Source of the DNA: JASEGV01 sp037443545
GTDB taxonomy: Bacteria > Bacteroidota > Ignavibacteria > UBA10030 > BY39
Assembly (NCBI GenBank): GCA_037443545.1
Contig: JBBIOD010000004.1
Coordinates: 1 to 64,000 of the forward strand
Length of the DNA: 64,000 nucleotides
Direction of reading: 5' to 3'
Each line of letters begins with the position of its first letter. The first letter of the stretch is position 1. A model generated the notes under the pieces. That model did no database searches, was not told the DNA's origin, and saw only the letters and a program-made list of their open reading frames with translations. The translations under genes and the position numbers were made by a program. Of the stretch, positions 54,149 through 63,501 are shown one piece after another.

Positions 54149-57100
54149 ATGAAATTTTACATACTACTTTCAATTTTTCTAACTTCAGCGACTATTAGTC
54201 AAGTTGCTCAATTCCCTTATTTCCAAAATTTTGATAGCTCTTACATCATCACTCCATCATTACCGGTGGGATGGTCGTCAACTCAAAACCGGACTACAGG
54301 AACGAACGATTTTACAACGACCGCATCTACCCCTAACTCAAATCCGAATGCGGTAGTTTCTACGAATGCTCGTATTAATCAAAGTTTGATTTCGCCAGTT
54401 TTCAATTTCTCGGGTAAGTTAGTCGATTCGCTCAAATTCTTTGAACGCCGCTCATCCACCCACGATTCAGGAGTTCTTATAGAAGTATCAACTGACGGCG
54501 GAAGCACTTACAATTTTATTATAAGCGATACAATAAAATATGCAGGTCATACAAATTATTTACAACGAAGAATTCAACTTCCGGCAATGCTGAACAATCA
54601 AGCTTATGTAAAATTCCGTTGGAGAGTTGTCGGAAATGGTACCGGTACTTCTGGAACAATTCGATTTGATGATGTTATGATTACTGCAAAAGTAAAAACT
54701 GACCCAGGAATATCGTTGATAAATTATAATCCTATTTTCCCTACATTTGGCGATTCGCTGATATTAAAAACAACAATTAAAAATTTCGGCTTGGATGCGG
54801 TACAGAACTTCCAGTTATCATTATTTATTGATGCGAATTTTGATTCGATTGCACAGACGAGCGAATTGTACCATACTATTTCGCTGGACTCGATATTGCA
54901 TCAGCACGATTCTGTAAAGATTTCTTTCTTCATCCCATTTCAGGGAACGAGCGAACTTCAAACGATAGTTCAGTTGGAAGCGGTTGGAGACGAAAATATG
55001 CAGAACAATAAAAGAATTGTGTATGTGGATTTTGGCATCCATCCATTTTCCGTTGTTGTGAATGAGATAATGTATCGTCCTTCTGCCCCCGAACCCGAAT
55101 GGGTTGAATTTACAAACACGACCGACGATTCGATAAATTTGAAATTATGGAAAATATCGGATAACCGAACCACTTCCCGATACGCGATTACCTCAATAGA
55201 CTACTACTTGAAACCAAAAGATTGTGTATTGATTACAAGGGACAGTATAAATCTTTTTGAAGCGCGGCAAAATATTGCCGGCAAAATTTTCATTGTTTCG
55301 TCATTGCCTGCATTCAACAACGACAGCGATGCAGTTGTAATATATGATCGGCGAGGGAAAATTATCGACAGTGCGTTCTACAAATCGAGTTGGGGCGGGT
55401 CAGATGGAAAATCGTTAGAAAGAATCGAGCCGACCGCACCAACAACTTTAAAATCCAACTGGGGCAGTTGCACTCATCCCGACGGTGCAACGCCAAACAG
55501 AAAAAATTCTCTCACACAAAAAGATTTCGATCTAAGGGTGAGAACTATATTCTTCGACCCGGTATATCCAATCGTTGGTAACGAGTTGATAGTGAATTCT
55601 GTAATCACCAATAAAGGTAAACAAGCGGTTGGTAATTTTTCAATTGAACTTTATTTGGATGTGAACAAAGATTCGAATTTTCAGTCATCTGAACTGATGG
55701 CATCGTCACATTTTAGCAATTCAATTAATTCAAACGATTCTATTATTTTTTTGAAGTCAATTGAAATTCCCACAGTTGGCAGTTATAGCTTCATTGCGCG
55801 AGTAGTTTTTCCTAACGATGAAGACACACTCAACAATTACAAACTCGCTTCGGTATTTGTCGGGCACAAAACAAACACAATTGTGATCAACGAATTGATG
55901 TTCGCGCCAATCAGTGGCGAGCCGGAGTGGTTTGAACTTTACAATTTATCTGACGATTCAGTAGATATTTGCAACTGGAAAATTAGTAACCGGAATTCTT
56001 CTTCAAAATATTTGATTACATCTTCTCGAATTCTATTACTGCCGAAAGAATATTTAATTGTAACAAAAGACACTTCGTTGTTTTTCATAAAACGTCGAGA
56101 GATTCCGTCGAAAGTAATTCAATCGCTTTCGATTCCTACTTATCTTTTCAGCAACAATGGCGATGCGGCTGTGCTGTTCGATAACAGGAATGTTATGATC
56201 GACAGTGTTATTTATCATCCAAGCTGGGGCGGCTCAAACGGAAAATCGCTTGAACGGGTTGAAGCAGCTCTAACTCCTTTAGATTCAACAAATTGGGGGA
56301 GCTCACTCGATTCCACTGGAGCAACTCCAGGAAAACAAAATTATTTGACACCGTTAGAATTCGATTTGCAGGCGATACGGATTTTTTCAGGTAGAAGTTT
56401 GCCAAACGAACCGGTAAATATTTTTGTGGCTGTTCGAAATTCCGGAAAGAAGAATGCATCGAATTTTGACATCAAACTATTTCACGACATCAACGGGGAT
56501 TCAATTTGGCAGCGTTCAGAATTAATATCAGCACAAAATTTTTCAGGGATGTTATCGTTTAAGGATTCTGTTACACTAAACTTCTTATGGCAAAATCCGG
56601 GCGGCGGAGTTAAGTCGTTAATCGGAATCGTTGAATATCCGAACGAGATGCGATTAAAAGACAACGTTACATACGGGATTTTAAAAATTGGTTATCCGCA
56701 ATTGGCGCTTGTTATAAACGAAATAATGTTCGCACCATCAAGCGGAATGTGCGAGTACGTCGAGTTATACAATCGAGAATCCTTCCCGGTTGAAATGCGT
56801 GATTGGAAAATCCACGACAAACCCGACACCGCCGGAAAAGCTAACGAGTTTAAACTGGGAACTTCACTAATTACTGTAAAGCCGGGCGAATATCTTGTTC
56901 TATCAGCCGATTCATCTATCTTGAATTTGTTTAGTTATTTAAGCGATACGAGTGATAATATCCACTTACATATTTTCAAGAAAAGCAGTTTGAGTTTACA
57001 CAATGATGGTGATGATGTGGTGTTGAAAGATTTAACCAACCTTGTAATTGATAGTATCAGGTACTCGCCAAAGTGGCACAACCCGGAAATTTACGATGTA

Positions 57101-57553
57101 AACGCGCGAGCGTTGGAACGAATCAATCCGAATTTGCCTGGCAATGATTATCGCAACTGGACTACAAATGCTAATACAATCGGCGGTACACCGGGGAAGC
57201 GAAATTCGGTTTTTGCTTCGACAATTCCGACAGACGCTTCACTTGTATTTTCACCAAACCCGTTTTCGCCCGACGCCGATGGATTTGAAGACCATTGTAT
57301 AATTTCGTTTAACTTACCATCGACAGCAACGATGATAAGGATTAGAATTTTTGATTCGAGAGGAAGAATTATTCGCACGTTAGTGAACAACGAGCCGAGT
57401 GGCTCAAGCGGACAAGTTATCTGGGATGGGATGAATGATGAAAGACAAAAAACAAGGATCGGAATTTATGTAGTGCTGTTGGAAGCGTTCGATGTGAACG
57501 GTGGAAATGTTAACGCAATAAAAGGCGCTGTGGTTGTCGCGGGAAGGTTGTAA
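54149..57553 (+). CDS. Secreted protein with three lamin-tail domains and an FlgD-like/T9SS C-terminal domain
   Basis: 1134 residues, signal peptide MKFYILLSIFLTSATIS. An N-terminal jelly-roll (FPYFQNFDSSYIITPSLPVGW, choice-of-anchor J-like) is followed by CARDB-like modules (DPGISLINYNPIFPTFGDSL and repeats). Three lamin-tail (LTD) domains start near residues 303, 577 and 854, each opening VxNEIMxxPxxxxxEWxE and closing GATPGKxN or similar. The C-terminus from about 1032 (FSPNPFSPDADG) is the FlgD Ig-like/CHU_C type tail that serves as a T9SS signal in this group. A strong GGAGGTG Shine-Dalgarno sits before the ATG. Probable surface adhesin or matrix protein; LTD domains often accompany secreted nucleases, but no nuclease motif is seen. 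Confidence 0.8.
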   Translation: MKFYILLSIFLTSATISQVAQFPYFQNFDSSYIITPSLPVGWSSTQNRTTGTNDFTTTASTPNSNPNAVVSTNARINQSLISPVFNFSGKLVDSLKFFERRSSTHDSGVLIEVSTDGGSTYNFIISDTIKYAGHTNYLQRRIQLPAMLNNQAYVKFRWRVVGNGTGTSGTIRFDDVMITAKVKTDPGISLINYNPIFPTFGDSLILKTTIKNFGLDAVQNFQLSLFIDANFDSIAQTSELYHTISLDSILHQHDSVKISFFIPFQGTSELQTIVQLEAVGDENMQNNKRIVYVDFGIHPFSVVVNEIMYRPSAPEPEWVEFTNTTDDSINLKLWKISDNRTTSRYAITSIDYYLKPKDCVLITRDSINLFEARQNIAGKIFIVSSLPAFNNDSDAVVIYDRRGKIIDSAFYKSSWGGSDGKSLERIEPTAPTTLKSNWGSCTHPDGATPNRKNSLTQKDFDLRVRTIFFDPVYPIVGNELIVNSVITNKGKQAVGNFSIELYLDVNKDSNFQSSELMASSHFSNSINSNDSIIFLKSIEIPTVGSYSFIARVVFPNDEDTLNNYKLASVFVGHKTNTIVINELMFAPISGEPEWFELYNLSDDSVDICNWKISNRNSSSKYLITSSRILLLPKEYLIVTKDTSLFFIKRREIPSKVIQSLSIPTYLFSNNGDAAVLFDNRNVMIDSVIYHPSWGGSNGKSLERVEAALTPLDSTNWGSSLDSTGATPGKQNYLTPLEFDLQAIRIFSGRSLPNEPVNIFVAVRNSGKKNASNFDIKLFHDINGDSIWQRSELISAQNFSGMLSFKDSVTLNFLWQNPGGGVKSLIGIVEYPNEMRLKDNVTYGILKIGYPQLALVINEIMFAPSSGMCEYVELYNRESFPVEMRDWKIHDKPDTAGKANEFKLGTSLITVKPGEYLVLSADSSILNLFSYLSDTSDNIHLHIFKKSSLSLHNDGDDVVLKDLTNLVIDSIRYSPKWHNPEIYDVNARALERINPNLPGNDYRNWTTNANTIGGTPGKRNSVFASTIPTDASLVFSPNPFSPDADGFEDHCIISFNLPSTATMIRIRIFDSRGRIIRTLVNNEPSGSSGQVIWDGMNDERQKTRIGIYVVLLEAFDVNGGNVNAIKGAVVVAGRL

Positions 57554-57587
57554 TAGGATCCGTATAAAATTTTATGCGTAGAAATTA

Positions 57588-58148
57588 TTGTTTGTATTTA
57601 AAGCGGAGTTAGTGGAAATTTTAAAAAATAAGAAAATAATGATACTCTTGAATAACGATACTGAAATTCAATTTTTTACCGAAGCACTCAATAACTTTGT
57701 TTCACCTGAACAACTTTTTTATAATTTGCAAAGTGGCTACTTCGCGTACAAAAGATATTCTAATCCAAATGAAAAATTACCAAGAAAATAAAGGAACAGA
57801 AACAAGTTCTTTCGGAACGTGTGGTAGAATTAATCACGACTGTTCAAAGTTTTCAACTCAAAACTATATTCAGAACTCGAAAGGATAGAAGTAACAGAAC
57901 AAACAGAATTTGAAATATCTAAAGAATTTATTAATAAGTTAATTCTCGGTTCAGCTGAAAATATGAAGAATTACCAAGCAACTCTATTCAATTAATGATT
58001 AAGTCTCCACAATATAATGTTTTAAAAAAAATATGACGACGACCTTTCAATCAAGGAGTATTTACAACTACTTGAAGATGCCTTTAAAGAAATATATCGT
58101 GTTTTACGTAGTAAAGAAACGGAAGTAATCAAAACGACCTTATGTTCG
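57588..58148 (+). pseudogene. Decayed and truncated N4/N6 DNA methyltransferase
   Basis: Piecing frames together gives a beta-class DNA methyltransferase start: ELERIEVTEQTEFEISKEFINKLILGSAENMK, then, in another frame, ELPSNSIQLMIKSPQYNV (58004-58021) and, after another shift, KKYDDDLSIKEYLQLLEDAFKEIYRVLRS. Functional enzymes have SPPYNV here; the second Pro is replaced by Gln. The remainder, including the FxGxG AdoMet motif, is missing. Upstream frames (57588-57888) look like the N-terminal part in pieces. At least three frameshifts or stops plus a 3' deletion. No cognate restriction gene is nearby. Confidence 0.75.
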
Positions 58149-58153
58149 TAAAT

Positions 58154-59167
58154 CTAAGTTCCGGTCCTCTCCCTTTTTAGTAGTCTCAAAACTTTCTGCA
58201 TATCTTGCGGGAGGTCAGAATCAAATTGTATTTTAGCACCCGTCATGGGATGGACGAAACCAATTGTTTTTGCGTGAAGCGCTTGTCGCTGCATTATATC
58301 CAATAATTCATTCACGAATGCTTTCCTTTTTTTAGCAGTATCGCCATAAGCAATTTTTCTCCCCCCATAAGTCGGGTCGCCAAAAACAGGATGCCCGATG
58401 TGGTGCATGTGAACTCTGATTTGATGTGTTCTTCCCGTTCGGAGTTTTAATTTCACTAACGATAGAAAATCGAACTCTTCCAAAACTTCATATTCGGTCA
58501 TCGCATACTTGCCGACGTTGGCTACGGCAACTTTTTTTCTGTCGGTTTTACTTCGCGCAAGACTCGCTTCGACAAATCCTTTGTTCTTCTTTCCAAAAAG
58601 TCCCCAAACAATTGCCCAGTATTCACGTTCGATACTTCGTTTCGAAAATTGCAGTGCTAATTTTGAATGTGTAACATCGTCTTTAACTGTTACAATTAAG
58701 CCGGATGTATCTTTATCGAGGCGATGCACAATTCCTGCACGCGAATTTGTTGGCTCGTATCCTAACTCGTCTGATGCGGTTTGAGTTTGTTTTGCTAACA
58801 TACCGTTGTAGTGAAAGAGGAGGGCGTTGACAAGTGTTCCTGTGTAATTTCCATAAGCGGGATGAGTTACCATACCCGCTGCTTTGTTCACAACAATCAG
58901 GTATTCATCTTCATAAACAATTTTTAACGGAATATTTTCCGGATTGACTTCCTGTGGCGGGGGTTTGGGAATTGTAACATCGATAACATCGTTCGGATTA
59001 ACTTTGTAACTTGGTTTTGCGGGCTCTCCGTTTACTAATACAAATCCCCCATCTATAGCTTCGTGAATTTTCGTGCGGGTTGAATTTTCAATTGAGTGTG
59101 TTAAAAAAACATCTAAACGTTCACGTGTTTTTCCGGGGGGAACTTTGATCTGTAAATGCCGTAACAT
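58154..59167 (-). CDS. rluD: RluD-family 23S rRNA pseudouridine synthase
   Basis: 337 residues. N-terminal S4 RNA-binding domain (RERLDVFLTHSIENSTRTKIHEAIDGG), catalytic Asp151 in HRLDKDTSGL, then LKLRTGRTHQIRVHMHHIGHPVFGDPTYGG and QALHAKTIGFVHPMT. It converts uridines of 23S rRNA helix 69 to pseudouridine if it is RluD; RluA/C paralogues are not fully excluded. Its ATG overlaps the lspA stop by one base (TAATG), last gene of the ileS operon. Confidence 0.92.
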   Translation of the reverse strand: MLRHLQIKVPPGKTRERLDVFLTHSIENSTRTKIHEAIDGGFVLVNGEPAKPSYKVNPNDVIDVTIPKPPPQEVNPENIPLKIVYEDEYLIVVNKAAGMVTHPAYGNYTGTLVNALLFHYNGMLAKQTQTASDELGYEPTNSRAGIVHRLDKDTSGLIVTVKDDVTHSKLALQFSKRSIEREYWAIVWGLFGKKNKGFVEASLARSKTDRKKVAVANVGKYAMTEYEVLEEFDFLSLVKLKLRTGRTHQIRVHMHHIGHPVFGDPTYGGRKIAYGDTAKKRKAFVNELLDIMQRQALHAKTIGFVHPMTGAKIQFDSDLPQDMQKVLRLLKRERTGT

Positions 59168-59736
59168 TACGTCGCATCAACATTTATAGATTCCGGTCTT
59201 TTGTTCTCGACAGCTTTGTGAAAAATAAGCAGCAAAATTACACCGATGGTAACCGACGCATCGGCAACGTTGAAGACTGGCCAGCGGTCGAGGTGATAAC
59301 CGAATATATTGATGTTAATAAAATCGATATCCATAAAATCGACAACCCGGCCGAAGAATAATTTTCCGTAACCGAAAATAACACTGTAAAAAATCCGGTC
59401 AATCATGTTTCCGATGGCGCCTCCTAATATCAGGGCGAGCGAAAGGCGGAAACCAAAATTTGAATGACGGACTTTGAACAGATAAATAATGATAAAGATA
59501 CTGGCGAGGATAGACACAATTCCGAAGAAGTGTTTCCCACCGAGATCGAACCCGAAAGCCATACCGGCATTTTCGATATAAGTGAGCCGGAGAAAATCGC
59601 CGATGACTGGCTTGCTACTGCCGTATGGCATTCCGGGAAAATTAATGCCGAGCAGTGGTATCGAAATACCTTTCACTAATAGTTTAGTGAGTTGATCGCC
59701 TATGACAATGAACAGTGTAATAAATAGAACTCTCAA
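59167..59736 (-). CDS. lspA: Lipoprotein signal peptidase (signal peptidase II)
   Basis: 189 residues, four membrane helices. Cleaves prolipoproteins after diacylglyceryl transfer. Catalytic aspartates D113 (GNMIDR) and D159 (FNVADA), plus ENAGMAFGF (residues 55-63) and GGAIGNMIDRI motifs. It lies 24 bases after the TraR/DksA gene ends and overlaps rluD. The same order (ileS, regulator, lspA, rluD) is common in bacteria. Confidence 0.95.
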   Translation of the reverse strand: MRVLFITLFIVIGDQLTKLLVKGISIPLLGINFPGMPYGSSKPVIGDFLRLTYIENAGMAFGFDLGGKHFFGIVSILASIFIIIYLFKVRHSNFGFRLSLALILGGAIGNMIDRIFYSVIFGYGKLFFGRVVDFMDIDFININIFGYHLDRWPVFNVADASVTIGVILLLIFHKAVENKRPESINVDAT

Positions 59737-59760
59737 AATTATATCCGCAATGTTGGTGGT

Positions 59761-60306
59761 TTAAGATTTCTGACTGCTTTTACATTTGAAGCACATTTGT
59801 GCGTGAGGAACTGCTTCGAGCCGTTCTTTTTCTATCAGTTTTTCGCATACAATGCACTTGCCGAAAACACCTTTGTCGATCCGTGTCAGAGCATCGTCGA
59901 GGTAATTCAAAAATTTCCCTTCTCTCGATGCGAACATAAATGTTTTTTCACGTTCCATCGCATCGGTGCCTTGTTCCATGTGTAACGAGTAAGAAGGGCT
60001 TTCGCTTGAATATTCGCCGGTTGTGCTGTCCATCATAGTATCGCGCAGAGTTTCAAGGTCTTCTAAAATTTCTTTCCGCTTTTCGTTTATGATTTGCCTG
60101 AAATGGTCAAGCTCTTCACGGGTAAAGGCTGTTTTGGTTTTAGTTTCTACTTTCGTGTCGGTTGGTTTAGGAGCTACTTTTTTTGTTGTTTTTGACTGCC
60201 GCACTTTTGCGAGTGCACTCTTGGTTTTTACAGAAGTGCTTTTTAATTTTTTAACAGCTTTCGACTTTTTGGTGCTTGAGGCTGCTCTTTTTGTTGTTTT
60301 TGCCAT
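59761..60306 (-). CDS. TraR/DksA-type zinc-finger protein with lysine-rich N-terminal tail
   Basis: 181 residues. Residues 1-60 are almost entirely Lys, Ala, Thr, Ser and Val (TTKRAASSTKKSKAVKKLKS and on), like a histone H1-type tail. Residues about 62-181 are a DksA/TraR module: a coiled coil (EELDHFRQIINEKRKEILEDLETLRD) and a four-Cys zinc finger, CIVC-17-CFKC. Family members bind RNA polymerase through the secondary channel. It lacks the DxxDxA tip of E. coli DksA in an obvious form. It starts 17 bases after ileS ends. Confidence 0.85.
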   Translation of the reverse strand: MAKTTKRAASSTKKSKAVKKLKSTSVKTKSALAKVRQSKTTKKVAPKPTDTKVETKTKTAFTREELDHFRQIINEKRKEILEDLETLRDTMMDSTTGEYSSESPSYSLHMEQGTDAMEREKTFMFASREGKFLNYLDDALTRIDKGVFGKCIVCEKLIEKERLEAVPHAQMCFKCKSSQKS

Positions 60307-60323
60307 TTTTATTTCTCCTTATC

Positions 60324-63300
60324 TTATTGTATTCGTTTTATACCGATTTTGCACATCTCACTGTTTATATCCCATTCTGCTGAATAATCGCAAGTTTGTA
60401 GTTCTGCCGCTATGCTCGCCGCTAATGTTTCGGATTGAATATATTGCTTCATTTTTGAGATTGCGTTTTCAAGGGTCGTTCCACACTCAAAATAAATTTC
60501 AATACGGTCAATAACTTCGAAGCCCGCAACTTTTCTCATATTTTGAACACGGTTCACAAACTCCCGTGCGAAGCCTTCGTTTATTAATTCTTGGTTAAGT
60601 TCTGCATCTAATGCTACAGTAATTTCGTTGTCGTTCTCAACGAGCCATCCTTTAATATCTTCGTGTATAATTTCGACATCACTTAAAGCTATTTCAAATT
60701 CATTTTCATTTATCTTTAATGTGAATTTGCCATTCTTTTCCAATTCTTTGATGGAATTTGTGTTCATTGCTTTGATTTCATTTGAAATTTGCTGAACGAA
60801 TTTTCCGTACTTCGGCCCTATTGTTTTGAAATTCGGTTTGAGTCGTTTATGAACGATTTCCGAATCATCGCTGACATATTCGATTGTTTTTACATTAATC
60901 TCATCGATGATAACATCTTTCATCAATTCGATTTCGTTTTTATCTTCCTCGGATGTGATGGGGAGAATAATTCGCTGCAACGGTTGACGGACTTTCAAAT
61001 TCGATTTATTACGTATCGCACGCGCCAGATAAACGATTCGTTGAACTTTCGACATACGGTTTTCGAGTTTTGTATCGATTGATGTTTCGTCTAACTGTGG
61101 AATAATCGATAAATGAACTGATGAATATTTTTCTTTATGAGTAACCGAATTCAAATTGTTATATATTTCTTCAGATAAGAAGGGGGCGAATGGCGCCATC
61201 AATTTCGAAATTATAACTAAACACTCGTACAGAGTTTGGTAAGCTGCGGTTTTATCTTTCCCAAGTTCGCTTTTATCGACTAGGCGAGTCGTCGACCAGA
61301 AACGTCTCCTGTTGCGGCGTATATACCAGTTGGAGAGTTGATCTATTGTGAAATCGCTTATCAATCGTGCGGCTTTAGTAACATCGTACTCATCCATCGC
61401 TTGTGTGTATTTTTTTATGAGTGTATTAAGCGAAGATATAATCCAGCGGTCGATTTCAAGCCGTTCCGAAATAGGGATCTTAGCTTCACTGAAATTAAAC
61501 TTATCGATGTTAGCATACAGCGAAAAGAATGAGTATGTGTTGATGAGAGTGCCGAAAAATTTCCGCTGAACTTCCGTTATTCCTTCGCCATCGAAGAGTG
61601 TCGGTTTCCAAGGCGGGCTGTTTGTAACTAAGTACCAGCGAGTTGCATCGGCGCCGAATTTTTCGATGATGGCAAAGGGATCGACTGTGTTACCTTTCGA
61701 CTTGGACATTTTCTGTCCTTCTTTATCGAGTATCAACTCGTTTACGAGCAGGTTTTTAAAAGCCGGTTTATCGAAGAGAAGCGTGCTGATTGCGTGAAGC
61801 GAGTAAAACCAACCACGTGTTTGGTCTATCCCTTCGCAAATGTAATCGGCAGGATGCTGTCCTTCGAATTTTTCTTTGTTCTCAAACGGATAATGCCATT
61901 GAGCAAACTGCATCGCACCCGAATCGAACCAGACGTCGATTAATTCGGGAGTTCTTTGCATTGTGCCGCCGCATTTTAGGCAATCGAACACAATTGAATC
62001 CACGTATGGTTTGTGTAAATCAATTTTGTCGGCGTCAACTTTTTCGGTAGTGCCGTTCTTTATAATTTTTCCTTGAAGAAGTTCTTGGATACTTCCGACG
62101 CATTTTTCTTCGCCGCATTTACACAGCCAGATTGGAAGCGGAGTTCCCCAAAAGCGGTCGCGCGATAATGCCCAATCTTTGTTTTCTTCTAACCAGTTTC
62201 CGAAACGTCCTTCGCCAACTTCGGGCGGCACCCAGTTGATTTGTTTGTTCAACTCAATCATCCGTTGTGCAATTTTTGTTGTGTTAATATACCACGATTC
62301 GCGCGCATAATACAGGAGCGGTGTTCTGCACCGCCAGCAGTGCGGATAACTGTGTGTAATAGTTTCCTTTTTATACAGGATGCGACGCGATTTCATATCG
62401 TTGATGATATTCGGGTCGGCATCTTTTACAAACTGTCCGGCAAAGTCGGTTACTTCTGGGTTGAATTCGCCACTTTTGTTTACAGGATGTATTGTCGGCA
62501 AGCCGAATTTTCTTCCGGCTTGATAATCGTCCTCACCGTAAGCCGGTGCTATATGAACGATGCCCGAACCGTCTTCGGTGGTAACAAAGTCGCTAGTGAT
62601 TATATAAAATGCTTTTTCTTCAACAGGATTGAAATTAAAAAGTCTTTCATAATCTTTTCCAAAAAGGTCGGAACCTTTATAGCTATCTATCACTACAAAC
62701 TCACCGTCCAAAACAGAAACACGGGGTTTTGCTAAAATTAGTTTTTCCCCCTTGTTCTCAACTTTTACGTATTCGATTTCGGGATTGACAGCTAATGCAA
62801 CGTTCGAGATTAAAGTCCACGGTGTAGTTGTCCAAACCAAGAAAAAAGTATTTTCCTCTCCTTTAACTTTCATCTTCACATAAACGCTCGGGTCTTTCAC
62901 GTCTTCGTATCCGAGCGACACTTCGTGAGATGAAAGGGGAGTTTCGCATCGAGGGCAATATGGTTGAATTTTAAAACCTTTGTAGATTAATTCTTTGTTG
63001 TAAATTTCTTTCAGTGCCCACCAGATTGATTCGATATAATTATTTTCGAATGTTATGTACGGTTCGTTCATATTAACCCAGTAGCCCATACGGTCGGTCA
63101 TCCGTTCCCAATCCGATTTGTATTTCCAAACTGATTTTCTGCACTCGGCGTTAAAGGCTTCAACTCCGTATTTAACTATTTCATCTTTGTGTTTGAAGCC
63201 GAGAGATTTTTCTACTTCAATTTCGACAGGAAGTCCGTGCGTGTCCCACCCTGCTTTTCGATGCACCTGATAGCCCTGCATAGTTTTGTAACGGCAAACT

Positions 63301-63500
63301 AAATCTTTTAAAGTCCGGCTCATTACGTGGTGAATACCGGGGCGGCCGTTTGCTGTAGGAGGTCCTTCAAAAAAAGTAAAACTTTTATTGCTATCGCGCG
63401 TTGCGATGCTCTGATCGAAAATATTATTTTCTTTCCAAAACTTTAAAATATGAAGTTCGAGTTCTGAGTAATTAAGTTTGTCGGTGAGTTCTTTGAACAT
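60324..63500 (-). CDS. ileS: Isoleucyl-tRNA synthetase, type 2, with altered HIGH motif
   Basis: 1058 residues. Charges tRNA-Ile. The class I signature normally HxGH reads GIHH at residues 55-58 (within ANGRPGIHHVMSRT). KMSKS is intact at 597-601. The editing CP1 insert is present (residues about 185-400; YCPRCETPLSSHEVSLGYEDV and GSGIVHIAPAYGEDD). The anticodon-binding and C-terminal parts follow the type 2 layout. The swap of the first and third residues of HIGH has been described in type 2 enzymes with extreme mupirocin resistance. Located between PNP and traR/dksA, 1 base after the PNP stop. Confidence 0.96.
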   Translation of the reverse strand: MFKELTDKLNYSELELHILKFWKENNIFDQSIATRDSNKSFTFFEGPPTANGRPGIHHVMSRTLKDLVCRYKTMQGYQVHRKAGWDTHGLPVEIEVEKSLGFKHKDEIVKYGVEAFNAECRKSVWKYKSDWERMTDRMGYWVNMNEPYITFENNYIESIWWALKEIYNKELIYKGFKIQPYCPRCETPLSSHEVSLGYEDVKDPSVYVKMKVKGEENTFFLVWTTTPWTLISNVALAVNPEIEYVKVENKGEKLILAKPRVSVLDGEFVVIDSYKGSDLFGKDYERLFNFNPVEEKAFYIITSDFVTTEDGSGIVHIAPAYGEDDYQAGRKFGLPTIHPVNKSGEFNPEVTDFAGQFVKDADPNIINDMKSRRILYKKETITHSYPHCWRCRTPLLYYARESWYINTTKIAQRMIELNKQINWVPPEVGEGRFGNWLEENKDWALSRDRFWGTPLPIWLCKCGEEKCVGSIQELLQGKIIKNGTTEKVDADKIDLHKPYVDSIVFDCLKCGGTMQRTPELIDVWFDSGAMQFAQWHYPFENKEKFEGQHPADYICEGIDQTRGWFYSLHAISTLLFDKPAFKNLLVNELILDKEGQKMSKSKGNTVDPFAIIEKFGADATRWYLVTNSPPWKPTLFDGEGITEVQRKFFGTLINTYSFFSLYANIDKFNFSEAKIPISERLEIDRWIISSLNTLIKKYTQAMDEYDVTKAARLISDFTIDQLSNWYIRRNRRRFWSTTRLVDKSELGKDKTAAYQTLYECLVIISKLMAPFAPFLSEEIYNNLNSVTHKEKYSSVHLSIIPQLDETSIDTKLENRMSKVQRIVYLARAIRNKSNLKVRQPLQRIILPITSEEDKNEIELMKDVIIDEINVKTIEYVSDDSEIVHKRLKPNFKTIGPKYGKFVQQISNEIKAMNTNSIKELEKNGKFTLKINENEFEIALSDVEIIHEDIKGWLVENDNEITVALDAELNQELINEGFAREFVNRVQNMRKVAGFEVIDRIEIYFECGTTLENAISKMKQYIQSETLAASIAAELQTCDYSAEWDINSEMCKIGIKRIQ

Positions 63501-63501
63501 T

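Noticed and set aside
57588..57791. Independent small gene
   Set aside because: The translation continues in other frames into a methyltransferase relic.
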